A program made the translations under genes and the position numbers. A stretch of 40,538 nucleotides of DNA from Gemmatimonadota bacterium (GTDB lineage: Bacteria; Gemmatimonadota; Gemmatimonadetes; Longimicrobiales; Gaopeijiaceae). Below, piece after piece: positions 1-7,185 of this stretch. Each line of letters begins with the position of its first letter. Positions within the stretch are counted from its first letter, which is position 1. The notes beneath the pieces are model-generated. The model saw only the letters and a list, made by a program, of their open reading frames with translations, was not told the origin of the DNA and ran no database searches. Location: contig JAJEBS010000248.1 of the NCBI GenBank assembly GCA_022822425.1, forward strand, positions 1 to 40,538, written 5' to 3'.

Positions 1-30
1 GGCTCCGAACCGTCACAGGGGGACCACGAC

Positions 31-564
31 ATGACGACGTTGACCTATGCCGGCATCGGCGCCCGCGCCACGCCGCCCTCCGTTCTCGCCGCCATGACCG
101 TGATGGCCGGCTGGCTGGCGCGGCAGGGATGGCACTTGAACAGCGGCGGTGCGGCCGGGGCCGACAGTGCGTTTGCCGAGGGCGCCCGGGCCGGCCAGCG
201 GACGCTGTATCTGCCCTGGCCCGGCTACAACGGGTGCGCGGGGCCGGACTGCCGGGCGCTGTCGCCGTCCGAACTTGAATCCTGCCTGGCCATCGCCGCC
301 CGCCTCCATCCCGCCTGGGACCGCTGCTCGCCCGGTGTTCGCAAGCTCCACGCCAGGAACGCGGCCATCCTCGGTGTCGGTACCGGCCGTCCCATGGATG
401 CCGTCGTGGCCTGGACGCCCGGAGGAACGGTCACGGGCGGAACCGGAATGGCCATCCGCATTGCCACCGACGCCGGCATCCCCGTACTCAACCTGGGCTC
501 GATGACTCCGCGTGCGGTCTGCGAGCGCCTGCTGGCGATCCGCCGGGCCGTTTTCTCTCCATAG
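31..564 (+). CDS. DprA/SLOG-like Rossmann-fold protein
   Basis: A 177-aa protein of the SLOG superfamily (relatives of DprA, LOG and YspA). The sequence opens with YAGIGARATPP, follows with a glycine-rich GGAAGADSAF loop near residues 39-48, and has a second GGTVTGGTGMAI loop near residues 131-142; these are the two ligand-contacting loops of the fold. SLOG proteins bind nucleotides or nucleotide-like ligands, or in DprA single-stranded DNA. Phages and plasmids often carry stand-alone versions of this size. It heads a rightward series that includes SSB and a Toprim protein, so a role in handling incoming single-stranded DNA or in sensing a nucleotide signal is plausible but inferred. The start follows a purine-rich stretch (GGGGGACCACGAC). 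It lacks the C-terminal winged helix of chromosomal DprA. Confidence 0.75.
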   Translation: MTTLTYAGIGARATPPSVLAAMTVMAGWLARQGWHLNSGGAAGADSAFAEGARAGQRTLYLPWPGYNGCAGPDCRALSPSELESCLAIAARLHPAWDRCSPGVRKLHARNAAILGVGTGRPMDAVVAWTPGGTVTGGTGMAIRIATDAGIPVLNLGSMTPRAVCERLLAIRRAVFSP

Positions 565-666
565 AGCCGGAGAAAAGCGTTCGCGGGGCGAACGCCCGGG
601 AGGAGAGGGGGGAGGTGGTCTCCTTCGCGCACGCCGGGCACGGCAAGCAGCAAAGGAGGCACGGCC

Positions 667-858
667 ATGTCCGGAATCGATTTCGACCTTGAGGACGCCC
701 TCACCGGCAGCGACCTGCTCGCAGAGATCGGGCTCAACCCCGGCGCCGTCCGCGACGTCATCGACGACGACCGCGCCAGGCGCTGTCCCGACCCCCGCGA
801 CGCGGCCGGCGGAGACCCTCTCACCGTCACCGCCGCGCTGACGGCCGGCAGGGAGTGA
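667..858 (+). CDS. small acidic hypothetical protein, 63 aa
   Basis: I do not recognise a family. The protein is short, acidic (many Asp) and has no signal peptide or membrane segment. Its reality is supported by an AAAGGAGG ribosome-binding site ideally spaced from the ATG and by its position between two clear genes on the same strand. It lies upstream of ssb with about 100 bases between, so it probably belongs to the same transcript. Confidence 0.55.
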   Translation: MSGIDFDLEDALTGSDLLAEIGLNPGAVRDVIDDDRARRCPDPRDAAGGDPLTVTAALTAGRE

Positions 859-959
859 GAGGAGGGCCTGAGAGGGGTGAACGGAAGGGATCGGAGAGGG
901 AGGACTCCGGTCCCCGGACGCTCGTCAACCATCGTCATTAACCAGGAAGGAGAACAATC

Positions 960-1421
960 ATGGCATTCGGACTCAATCGCGTGGAACTGATCGGACGCCT
1001 CGGCGCCGACGTCACTATGAACCATCTCGTCTCGGGCGGCCGCGTGGCCAACATGAGCATCGCCACCGACGAGGGGTACATCGATCGCAACTCCGGCAAC
1101 CGGGTGGACAAGACCGAGTGGCACCGGGTGGTGACTTTCCAGCCCGGCCTCATCGACATGCTGAAGAAGCACGCCCGCAAGGGCCGGCTGGTCTACGTCG
1201 ACGGCAAGCTCCAGACCCGGCGCTGGTCCAAGGCCGGCGAGGACAGCGACCGCTACTCCACCGAGATCCTGCTGGTCCCGGGCGGCGCGGTGCGGTTCCT
1301 CGACAAGCCCAACGGCAACGGCGCGCCGGCCGCGGCGGACCCGGCGATGGCGGCGGGCGACGCCGCGATGCAGGACGCCGGGACCTCGTCCCCGCCCGCG
1401 GACGAAGACATTCCGTTCTGA
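960..1421 (+). CDS. ssb: single-stranded DNA-binding protein
   Basis: A 153-aa SSB that coats single-stranded DNA in replication, repair and conjugation. Residues 1-110 form the OB-fold, starting FGLNRVELIGRLGADV and containing TEWHRVVTF, the typical SSB core. A Pro/Ala-rich linker follows, and the protein ends in DEDIPF, the acidic tip through which SSB recruits partner proteins. Size and layout are normal for bacterial SSB. GGAAGGAGAACA precedes the ATG at good spacing. A strong terminator stands immediately downstream. Conjugative elements often carry their own ssb, expressed early after entry into a recipient, so here it is probably an element gene rather than the host copy. Confidence 0.95.
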   Translation: MAFGLNRVELIGRLGADVTMNHLVSGGRVANMSIATDEGYIDRNSGNRVDKTEWHRVVTFQPGLIDMLKKHARKGRLVYVDGKLQTRRWSKAGEDSDRYSTEILLVPGGAVRFLDKPNGNGAPAAADPAMAAGDAAMQDAGTSSPPADEDIPF

Positions 1422-1453
1422 GTGGACCCGTCCACTTCCTCTCCTCCCAACAC

Positions 1454-1486
1454 TGGGCCGGCGCCTTGCGCGTCGGCCCATTTTTT
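1454..1486 (+). terminator. rho-independent terminator after ssb
   Basis: A 10-bp stem (TGGGCCGGCG at 1454-1463 pairing with CGTCGGCCCA at 1471-1480, one G-U pair), a 7-base loop and six T residues at 1481-1486. It ends the ssb transcript, or attenuates readthrough into the Toprim gene about 110 bases on. Confidence 0.88.
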
Positions 1487-1594
1487 GTGGAGTCCGTCCC
1501 GAGCAAGCACCTCACCGGGCTTCGCGCCTCGCTTCGCTCGGCCCGCTCGCCCTCCGGGGCCAGCCAGAAGTCCCGTCTTCTGAAGGAGTGCGCC

Positions 1595-2620
1595 ATGTAC
1601 AACCATCCATCGCCAGCAGCCGCCGTCGCCGCGGCGCTTGCCGTGCGCGCCGAAGAGGTCTGCCAGCGCTACCTTCCCCATGGCCGCCGCCAGGGGCGCT
1701 ACTGGGTCGCGGGCGACCTTGACGGCGCCCGCGGCCGGTCCCTCTTCGTCCGCCTCCACGGTCCCGGCACTCCCGGGAAGTGGACCGATGCCGCAGTAGG
1801 CAGCCACGGCGACCTGCTCGACCTCATCCGCCATCGCATTAATGCGCCGACGCTCCGCGCGGCGCTGGACGAAGCCCGGGCCTTCCTCGCCCTGCCGGCT
1901 TCGCCGGCCGCGGGCGATGCAGGCGACTACGACGCCACCGAGGCGGCGCGCCGCCTGTGGCGGCTATGCCGCGCCGTCGACGGCACCCATGCGGAAGCCT
2001 ATCTCCAGGCCCGGGGCCTCGCCCGCTGCCGGTTCCCGGCGCTCCGCTTCCACCCCGAGCTCCGTTACCGCGAAGGCTCCGCGGTCCGCCGCCTGCCGGC
2101 GCTGGTCGCCGCCGTCACCGGCGGCGACGGCTTCGTCTGGGGCGTGCACCGCACATGGCTCGATCCGCGCCGCCCCGCCAAGGCGGACGTCGCCTCGCCC
2201 CGAAAGGCCCTCGGCCGCATCCACGGCCTCGCCGTGCGCTTCGGTCTGCCCGCCGACTCCGTCGCTCCGCTCCTCGTCGGCGAGGGCATCGAGACCGTGC
2301 TGTCGCTGGTGACAGCCGTGCCGGAGATCACCGCGGCCGCCGCCCTCTCCGCCGGCAGCCTCGGCTCCTTCTCCATCCCGCCCGGTTGCTCCGGCCTCGT
2401 CATCGCCCGCGACAACGATCCGGAAGGCGAACGGGCCGCCCAACGCCTCGCCCGGCGCTCCGCGCGGGCGGGCGTCGCGGCCACGGTCATCGTCCCCGAC
2501 GGAGGAGACTTCAACGACGACCTCGCCGTGCTCGGCGCCGATGTCCTCGCCGCAAGGCTCGGTCCGCTCTTCCGGTTCCCGGGAGTCGGAGAAGAGGGAG
2601 CGCGGCGGGCAAAGCCGTGA
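1595..2620 (+). CDS. Toprim-domain (primase-like) protein
   Basis: A 341-aa protein. The C-terminal half carries a Toprim domain: LLVGEGIETVLS supplies the catalytic glutamate and LVIARDNDPEGERAA the DxD acidic pair, followed by VIVPDGGDFNDDL. The N-terminal half resembles the DUF7146-type region found ahead of Toprim in mobile-element primase/helicase proteins, with GKWTDAAVGSHGDLLDLI as the recognisable part; I see no CHC2 zinc finger. Such proteins are thought to help replicate or process element DNA and are common in conjugative elements of proteobacteria. The reading frame is open further upstream, but the ATG at 1595 is preceded by GAAGGAGTGCGCC and lies after the ssb terminator, so I chose it. 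Confidence 0.8.
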   Translation: MYNHPSPAAAVAAALAVRAEEVCQRYLPHGRRQGRYWVAGDLDGARGRSLFVRLHGPGTPGKWTDAAVGSHGDLLDLIRHRINAPTLRAALDEARAFLALPASPAAGDAGDYDATEAARRLWRLCRAVDGTHAEAYLQARGLARCRFPALRFHPELRYREGSAVRRLPALVAAVTGGDGFVWGVHRTWLDPRRPAKADVASPRKALGRIHGLAVRFGLPADSVAPLLVGEGIETVLSLVTAVPEITAAAALSAGSLGSFSIPPGCSGLVIARDNDPEGERAAQRLARRSARAGVAATVIVPDGGDFNDDLAVLGADVLAARLGPLFRFPGVGEEGARRAKP

Positions 2621-2637
2621 TGGAAGGAGAGAGAGTT

Positions 2638-2973
2638 ATGGATGCCGTCGTCAACCTCAGACACGAACCCGCGCTCCGCGACATGTTCGAGCACACCGAC
2701 GTGCACGACAACACCGTCCTCATCGACCGCCGCACCAGGTGGGGCAACATGTTCCGCATCGGACCTGACGGAACCCGCAAGCAGGTCGTCGCGCAGTACC
2801 GCGCCTATCTCTGGTGCCGCATCCGCTCCGGCGCCGTCGCGCTCGAAGACCTCGCCCAACTGGACGGCATGCGGCTGGCCTGCTGGTGCCACCCCGAGCC
2901 TTGCCACGGACACGTGCTCGCCCGGGCCGCCGCCTGGGCCGCATCCGCGCTGGCCGAAAGGAGGGGCGAGTGA
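2638..2973 (+). CDS. DUF4326 domain protein
   Basis: A 111-aa protein matching the DUF4326 family: VVNLRHEP at the start, then VLIDRRTRWGNMFRIG, and a C-terminal LACWCHPEPCHGHVLA with three closely spaced cysteines and histidines that could bind metal. The function of DUF4326 is not established; it occurs in phages and plasmids, often near replication or SLOG-type genes. An ATG at 2620 overlaps the previous stop (TGATG), but the start at 2638 has GGAAGGAGAGAGAG before it and begins exactly where the family normally begins. It is translationally coupled to its neighbours on both sides. Confidence 0.75.
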   Translation: MDAVVNLRHEPALRDMFEHTDVHDNTVLIDRRTRWGNMFRIGPDGTRKQVVAQYRAYLWCRIRSGAVALEDLAQLDGMRLACWCHPEPCHGHVLARAAAWAASALAERRGE

Positions 2974-3200
2974 TGGGCAGCGTGACCTTCAAGCGGCTCA
3001 CTCCGCACGAATCCCGCATCTACGACGACGACGGCGACCATGTCGGCGACGTCTACCGCCAGGACGACATCCTCGCCGCCGGGCGTTTCTACTACATCGT
3101 GCACCTGTTTGACGATCCCCGGGGACCCCGGCGCGTCCACGACCGCGGCCGCATCCGCGACGTCGCTCAATCCCTCCTCGATTCCCACCCCCTGTTCTGA
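2973..3200 (+). CDS. hypothetical protein, 75 aa
   Basis: A small soluble protein. Its ATG overlaps the stop of the DUF4326 gene (TGATG) and AAAGGAGGGGCG sits just upstream, so translation is probably coupled. A YYIVHLFDDPRGPRRVHDRGRIRDVA segment, of which only the general pattern (hydrophobic strand, then DPRG, then a basic helix) is informative, suggests a compact alpha/beta fold. I do not recognise a named family. Coupling to the DUF4326 gene suggests the two work together. Confidence 0.6.
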   Translation: MGSVTFKRLTPHESRIYDDDGDHVGDVYRQDDILAAGRFYYIVHLFDDPRGPRRVHDRGRIRDVAQSLLDSHPLF

Positions 3201-3480
3201 GACGCGCACAGCGGCGCGTTGCCCATGCCTCCAAGAAGGGAAGTTTGAACTTCAAGGGGGGACGGTGCTGTTCCGTACAAGTCCTCTCCTACGTGTTGTC
3301 CCATCTTGTCACACGTGCTCCCTGCGCCAACCCCTAAAGGGGTCCTCCACTCCGTTCCGGCCGGGACTCCGTCCCGGTGGCTACGGTGCGCGCGCGTGAA
3401 AAGAAGGGACATCACTTCGGAGCGGACACGCGCTCCAGTCCCGGGCCTCGGTGGGTCCTTAACGAGAGAAGGAGGAAGTC

Positions 3481-4416
3481 ATGAACAGCATCATAGAGAA
3501 CATCGCGGACCAGGGTCAGTCCGTCATGGAGGCGTTCTGCGAAAACGCTCAGCTCTTCGGCGCTACGCCCGGGAACGATGAGTTCGATTCCAGGGACGTC
3601 TGGGACGAGGACGACGCGCTCGACGCCGTACACGCTGCCTTCGAGATCCTCGCGGGCGGCATCGGCCCCGACGGCACTCAGCTCTCAGACGAACGCGAAA
3701 GCCTGCTCTGGGGCTTCGTCAACTTGCTGGATGCTCAGACACAGCGCCTCGACCGCTCCGCCGACCGCCTCATCCCCGGCCTCCGCGACCTCCAGCACGA
3801 GCAGGACGGCTCCGAGATCAAGTCCCGAGAGCTCGAACTCACGACCGACCGGGTGCAGAACCTCTCAGCTCGCCGCGACGCCTTCGAGCGCATGCGCGAC
3901 GCGGCTGCCGAGGACTACCTCACCGCGACCGGACAGACCTGGCGGCCCCGCAGCGGATCGCACACCAGCCAGACCGGCAAGCTCACCTCCGCCGCCATCG
4001 ACGCCCGAGACTTCATGCGCGCTCGCAAGGACCGCAAGACACAGGCGCATCTGCCCGAAGGAACCCTGGTAGCGGTGACGGGCGGCAAGGACGTCACCGA
4101 CCCGGCCGCGGTCTTCAACAAGCTCGACAAGGTCCGTGCGAAGTATGCGGACATGGTGCTGGTGCACGGCGGCGGCCCCGGCGTCGAGCGCATCGCGGCG
4201 AGCTGGGCCGAGAAGCGCGGCGTCCATCAGGTCGTGTGCAAGCCCGACTGGGACCGGCACGGACGGGCCGCTCCGTTCCGCCGCAACGACGACCTCCTCA
4301 ACCTCCTGCCCAAGGGCGTCATCGCCTTCCCCGGTTCCGGCATCACCGACAACCTCGTCGACAAAGCCCGCCAGCTCGGGATACCGGTGCAGAAGATCGA
4401 ACAGATCGCTGCCTGA
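3481..4416 (+). CDS. DUF2493 (YspA-like SLOG) protein with helical N-terminal region
   Basis: A 311-aa protein. Residues 1 to about 180 are acidic and helical, including a charged stretch around residues 90-150 that may form a coiled coil. Residues about 190-311 are a DUF2493/YspA-type SLOG domain: LVAVTGGKDVTD, then MVLVHGGGPGVERIAASWA, and GVIAFPGSGITDNLVDKA. The HGGGPG loop and the FPGSG loop are the family's ligand-binding elements. The molecular role of these domains is not settled; nucleotide-derivative binding is inferred from the superfamily. AGAAGGAGGAAGTC before the ATG supports the start. It is the second SLOG-family protein within 4 kb, separated from the first by ssb and Toprim. 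Confidence 0.8.
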   Translation: MNSIIENIADQGQSVMEAFCENAQLFGATPGNDEFDSRDVWDEDDALDAVHAAFEILAGGIGPDGTQLSDERESLLWGFVNLLDAQTQRLDRSADRLIPGLRDLQHEQDGSEIKSRELELTTDRVQNLSARRDAFERMRDAAAEDYLTATGQTWRPRSGSHTSQTGKLTSAAIDARDFMRARKDRKTQAHLPEGTLVAVTGGKDVTDPAAVFNKLDKVRAKYADMVLVHGGGPGVERIAASWAEKRGVHQVVCKPDWDRHGRAAPFRRNDDLLNLLPKGVIAFPGSGITDNLVDKARQLGIPVQKIEQIAA

Positions 4417-4643
4417 TCCGTACACACCATGGGGTCGCGTCGCTCGTTGGCGCGGCCCCTTTCCGACAGCGCGCTTCCGCCTTGCGCGTCGCTTCGCTCC
4501 GCATCGCTTCCTCGCTTCATCTCTCCTCGGCATCGCTCCGTCGCCACCATTGTCGACGACGCCCTTCATCTCCACCGCGACGCCGACCATGACGACAATC
4601 CCCGCGGTGCGCTCGCCCTACGCGGCACCGGACCCCTCCCCGC

Positions 4644-4702
4644 GGCCCACGTCGCCGAGTACCCGCTTCGCGCCTACCCTAGGCCACTCGGCGACGTGGG
4701 CC
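4644..4702. repeat. perfect 17-bp inverted repeat
   Basis: GGCCCACGTCGCCGAGT at 4644-4660 is repeated in reverse complement at 4686-4702, with a 25-base spacer. No T-run follows on either strand, so it is not an ordinary terminator. On single-stranded DNA or RNA it would form a very stable hairpin. Confidence 0.9.
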
Positions 4703-4772
4703 TCCCCACCCCTTCGGTCCGGTCCGTCCTTCCGCCTGCGTCCCCCTGGCGCCGCTCCTCTCATCACCGTCG

Positions 4773-5560
4773 TTGTCGGTGACGCCCTTCATGTTCATGA
4801 TGCCGCCGCAGCAGCTCGACCGACGCCACCGTTCCCAAGACGCTACGCCTGGACGCGTGACACGGCTCGCCGCCTTCGGCGACTTCGCTCCGCTCGCGCC
4901 CTCCGCGTCGCTGGCGCGGGCTTCGCCCGTCACCAGCTCCCGCATCACCATCGTCGCCGGTGACTTCGTTCATGTTCGCCGCGCCGCTGACCGTGTCGGC
5001 AGTGACCGCCCCGTGCCGGTCTCCACGCCGATCATCGTCGCGCCCCTCAACACGTCAGTGATGTCGATGACCGTGCAGCAGTTCCACCGCGAGGCCGATT
5101 CACTTCGAACCGGTCGCGCGTTGGCTCGCCTCGTCGCCCCTGGCGACATCGCTCCGCTCATGCCGTCCGACTCGCTGCGCTCGTCGCCGACATCAACGCG
5201 TTCGCGTTCGCACCGCCCGGTGCGGGCTTCGCCCGTCACCGGCTTCCGCATCACGCCATCCTCCGGTGTCCTCGCCACTGCGGACGACGCCGACGGCCTG
5301 CTCCGCACTTCTGCCGTCACCGCCGTCAACGTTCTCCGCCGTGTGCTGCCGGCCACGCCCATCACCACTGCGCCGCTCAACATCTCCGTCATCTCCATGG
5401 CCGTGCAGCAGTTCGACCACTTCGCCGATTCACTTCGAACCCGCCAAGTGCAGGCTCGGCTCGTCGCCTTCGGCGACATCGCCCCGATCACTGCCGTCGG
5501 CCTCGCTGCGCTCGTCCTCGTCACCGGCCTCCGCACTACCCCCTGCACTTGTGTCAGCAC
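4773..5560. repeat. three degenerate tandem repeat units of about 270-330 bp
   Basis: Three related units can be followed by eye, each starting at a CAGCAG(C/T)TC word (near 4807, 5076 and 5406). Units 2 and 3 share GATTCACTTCGAAC (5097-5110 and 5427-5440). All three share a short palindrome of the form GTCGCC-NNN-GGCGAC (4869-4883 with one mismatch, 5133-5147, 5463-5477) followed by an A/TTCGCTCCG-like tail. Units 1 and 2 share GCGGGCTTCGCCCGTCACC (4916-4934 and 5222-5240). The units keep the same reading phase, so decay from a repetitive protein gene is possible, but the conserved palindromes fit a structural role better. Confidence 0.7.
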
Positions 5561-5981
5561 TACTGCGGGCGCTACTGCCATCACCTCCGTCAATGTGCTC
5601 GACACCACCGCCTTCACTACCTCCCGCACTCTCCGCCACTCAGTCGCCGTGGCGGCTCCCCTCCGCCGGGTCCCCCGGCGCCCATCCCCCTTCGCTTGTG
5701 CCCCTGGTTTCTTCGTTCCTGACCGCCTGCGCGGGCTCTGGTTCTCACACCCGACGCACCTTCGATGCAGTTGTTGAAGAGGCTGCGAATGCCCGCGATA
5801 GACTGCGACCGGCTGTGATGGCGTGCATCCATGCGCCCTCCTGTCGTGCCGGGACGTGTCCTACCAATTTGGTGCCTCCCCGATCCGACCGACTCCCGTG
5901 CGCACGTCAACTCCCCGCCTGTCTCCTCATACGAAAGGAACAGCCGCCTACCGCATCAGTCCGTAGCGTACGCCCTATGGT

Positions 5982-6023
5982 GATACCAAACTGGTATCGC
6001 GCAGGTCTGCGCTGCGCTATGAT
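5982..6023 (+). promoter_or_regulatory. palindromic operator and possible promoter of the RHH gene
   Basis: GATACCA-AAC-TGGTATC (5982-5998) is a perfect 7-bp inverted repeat with a 3-base spacer. A TATGAT -10-like box follows at 6018-6023; no good -35 box is seen, and the palindrome covers the place where one would lie. This is the usual layout of an autoregulated or relaxosome-protein site. The ribbon-helix-helix gene begins 135 bases further on. Confidence 0.5.
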
Positions 6024-6157
6024 GGCTACCAGTCTCGTAGTCAGGCCTTCGGGGCCATCCGGAGGCCCTTGCGGTCCGCAACCGGCAAGAGCGCCATGGC
6101 ACTCCGGCAATTTCGGTTCCGGTTGCAGCGTGAAGTCCCTGAAAATTGGCAGAAGCT

Positions 6158-6448
6158 ATGGCCCAAACGATACAAAAGAACATCCGCGTCACACCCCAGC
6201 AATGGAAACGCGTCGAGGAGCAGGCCGAGGCGCGCGGCGTTTCGGCGAACCAACTGGTGGTTGAACTCGCGATGGAAGCGCTTGAGCGACGGGAATGGCC
6301 ACGTACGGAAGCTGAGATACGGGTCGCAAGAGCCGCGTTGTTTGCCGCTCAGGCCATCGCGCGCGACCTCACCGCAGCAGGACGCGAGGACGAGATCCAG
6401 GAAATCCGGGACTTCATCTCGAAGATCGTGCCTGACGTCGAGACCTGA
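6158..6448 (+). CDS. ribbon-helix-helix DNA-binding protein
   Basis: A 96-aa protein. Residues about 3-45 have the CopG/Arc pattern: a beta strand (TIQKNIRVT) followed by two helices (PQQWKRVEEQAEARG, then SANQLVVELAMEALERR). The C-terminal half is an extra helical region. Such proteins serve as plasmid and relaxosome regulators (TraY, TrwA, MobC-like) or as antitoxins. There is no toxin gene beside it. The ATG at 6158 starts the RHH strand; a TTG at 6146 is in frame but less likely. A perfect palindrome lies upstream and a nic-like inverted repeat 115 bases downstream, which favours a relaxosome accessory or transfer-regulator role. That role is inference; the fold assignment is firm. Confidence 0.75.
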   Translation: MAQTIQKNIRVTPQQWKRVEEQAEARGVSANQLVVELAMEALERREWPRTEAEIRVARAALFAAQAIARDLTAAGREDEIQEIRDFISKIVPDVET

Positions 6449-6563
6449 CAATCGGATACCGGTTAGTTTGGGTTTGCTCTCACCCGGGCTTCCGATCATC
6501 CCATCAAGCACAATGGAACAGGGGCAGGAGACGTAAGGTTAGCCAGGGAGGAATCGGGTTGAT

Positions 6564-6606
6564 ACAATAGAGGCCAGTCAGTGTCCACCAACTGGCCTCA
6601 TTGTCT
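6564..6606 (+). other. candidate oriT: inverted repeat followed by ATTGTCT
   Basis: GAGGCCAGT (6570-6578) and ACTGGCCTC (6591-6599) form a perfect 9-bp inverted repeat with a 12-base loop, and ATTGTCT follows directly at 6600-6606. In R388 and related MobF plasmids, an inverted repeat is followed by TATTGTCT with the nick after the final T. The window encodes a MobF relaxase and an adjacent RHH protein, as R388 does. Against this, ACAAT at 6564-6568 extends the stem past ATTGT with one bulged A, so it could be a terminator or RNA hairpin instead. No long T-run follows. Confidence 0.4.
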
Positions 6607-6703
6607 TCCGGGTAGGTCCGGAAGGAGCACACCCCGTGACTCCTTCCTAACACGGCACTTGGTCACCGTCATCGACCCCCCCGGCACGACCGAGGAGGGT
6701 CCC

Positions 6704-6988
6704 ATGCCCCGCACATCATGTTGCGACTACGAATCCTGCAAGCTCAACTGCGAGGAGTTGAACCGGATGATCGACGAGCTAGCCCGTGAGAAGGAAGTGG
6801 TCGAGGTTGAGTTGGCGCTGTACAAGCGATGTTACCCACCGCCAGTTCGCCTTCAGGCAGAATTCCGCGCCGGCGACATCCGTACAGTCGGGAAAAGGCC
6901 ACCTCGTGTCTGGGATTTGAACCTAGCATTTGGGGCCAGCGCCCAGGGAAAGTTGGGGCCAGTCTCGTTTGAAGTAAACAAAAACTGA
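6704..6988 (+). CDS. hypothetical protein with coiled coil, 94 aa
   Basis: I do not recognise a family. Three cysteines near the N-terminus (in TSCCDYESCKLNC, four in all counting the last) are followed by a strongly charged helix (about residues 15-40, ELNRMIDELAREKEVVEVEL) likely to be a coiled coil. The C-terminal third has no clear features. GAGGAGGGTCCC before the ATG at 6704 supports the start; the frame is open upstream without one. It is the first gene of the accessory island, just past the candidate oriT. Confidence 0.5.
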   Translation: MPRTSCCDYESCKLNCEELNRMIDELAREKEVVEVELALYKRCYPPPVRLQAEFRAGDIRTVGKRPPRVWDLNLAFGASAQGKLGPVSFEVNKN

Positions 6989-7002
6989 GGGAGCTCACGA
7001 GG

Positions 7003-7158
7003 ATGCGGCTTTACAGATGTAGGTCGTGCGACCCCCATGTTTCGGCGATCACCCTGAGCGTGATGGGAACGGTCATCAAGGCGTGGTGTGGATCTTGTGG
7101 ACGGGAGGCCTCAAGCAGCGACCCAGAGTTAATGCGAGAGTATCTCGCGCCGTTCTAG
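7003..7158 (+). CDS. small zinc-ribbon-like protein, 51 aa
   Basis: The 51-aa frame encodes MRLYRCRSCDPHVS at the start and AWCGSCGREAS in the middle: two CxxC pairs about 25 residues apart, the spacing of a zinc ribbon. It is too short for a usual ORF cut-off. Upstream ACGAGG is a weak ribosome-binding site. It lies 14 bases past the preceding gene and so probably shares its transcript. Function is unknown; small zinc ribbons usually bind nucleic acid or proteins. Confidence 0.5.
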   Translation: MRLYRCRSCDPHVSAITLSVMGTVIKAWCGSCGREASSSDPELMREYLAPF

Positions 7159-7185
7159 GGAGCCTTCAACAACTAGGAGGCAGCC

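Larger units (their letters stand above)
4417..5980 (+). other. long repeat-rich non-coding block
   Basis: About 1.5 kb without a convincing gene. Both strands have long open frames, but none has a recognisable domain, a good ribosome-binding site or sensible composition; the translations are Ser/Thr/Pro/Arg-rich repeats. The DNA has a perfect 17-bp inverted repeat (4644-4702), three degenerate tandem units (4773-5560), and many short CGCTTCGCTC-type words in its first 120 bases that also occur at 1520-1540. Structure in the DNA or RNA is a better explanation than protein. It lies between the DNA-processing genes and the ribbon-helix-helix gene. Confidence 0.6.

Noticed and set aside
4773-5777. 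A 334-aa open frame across the tandem repeats
   Set aside because: No ribosome-binding site, no known domain and Ser/Thr/Pro/Arg-rich text; long frames also run on the opposite strand. The repeats explain the apparent internal similarity.
6896-7002. A tRNA-like T-arm (GGTTCAAATCC on the minus strand) with CCTCGTG/CACGAGG ends
   Set aside because: The T-arm and acceptor-like ends can be paired, but there is no D-arm or anticodon arm, the span is about 100 nt, the T stem has a mismatch, and it lies in a likely coding frame. Probably coincidence; a covariance-model search would settle it.
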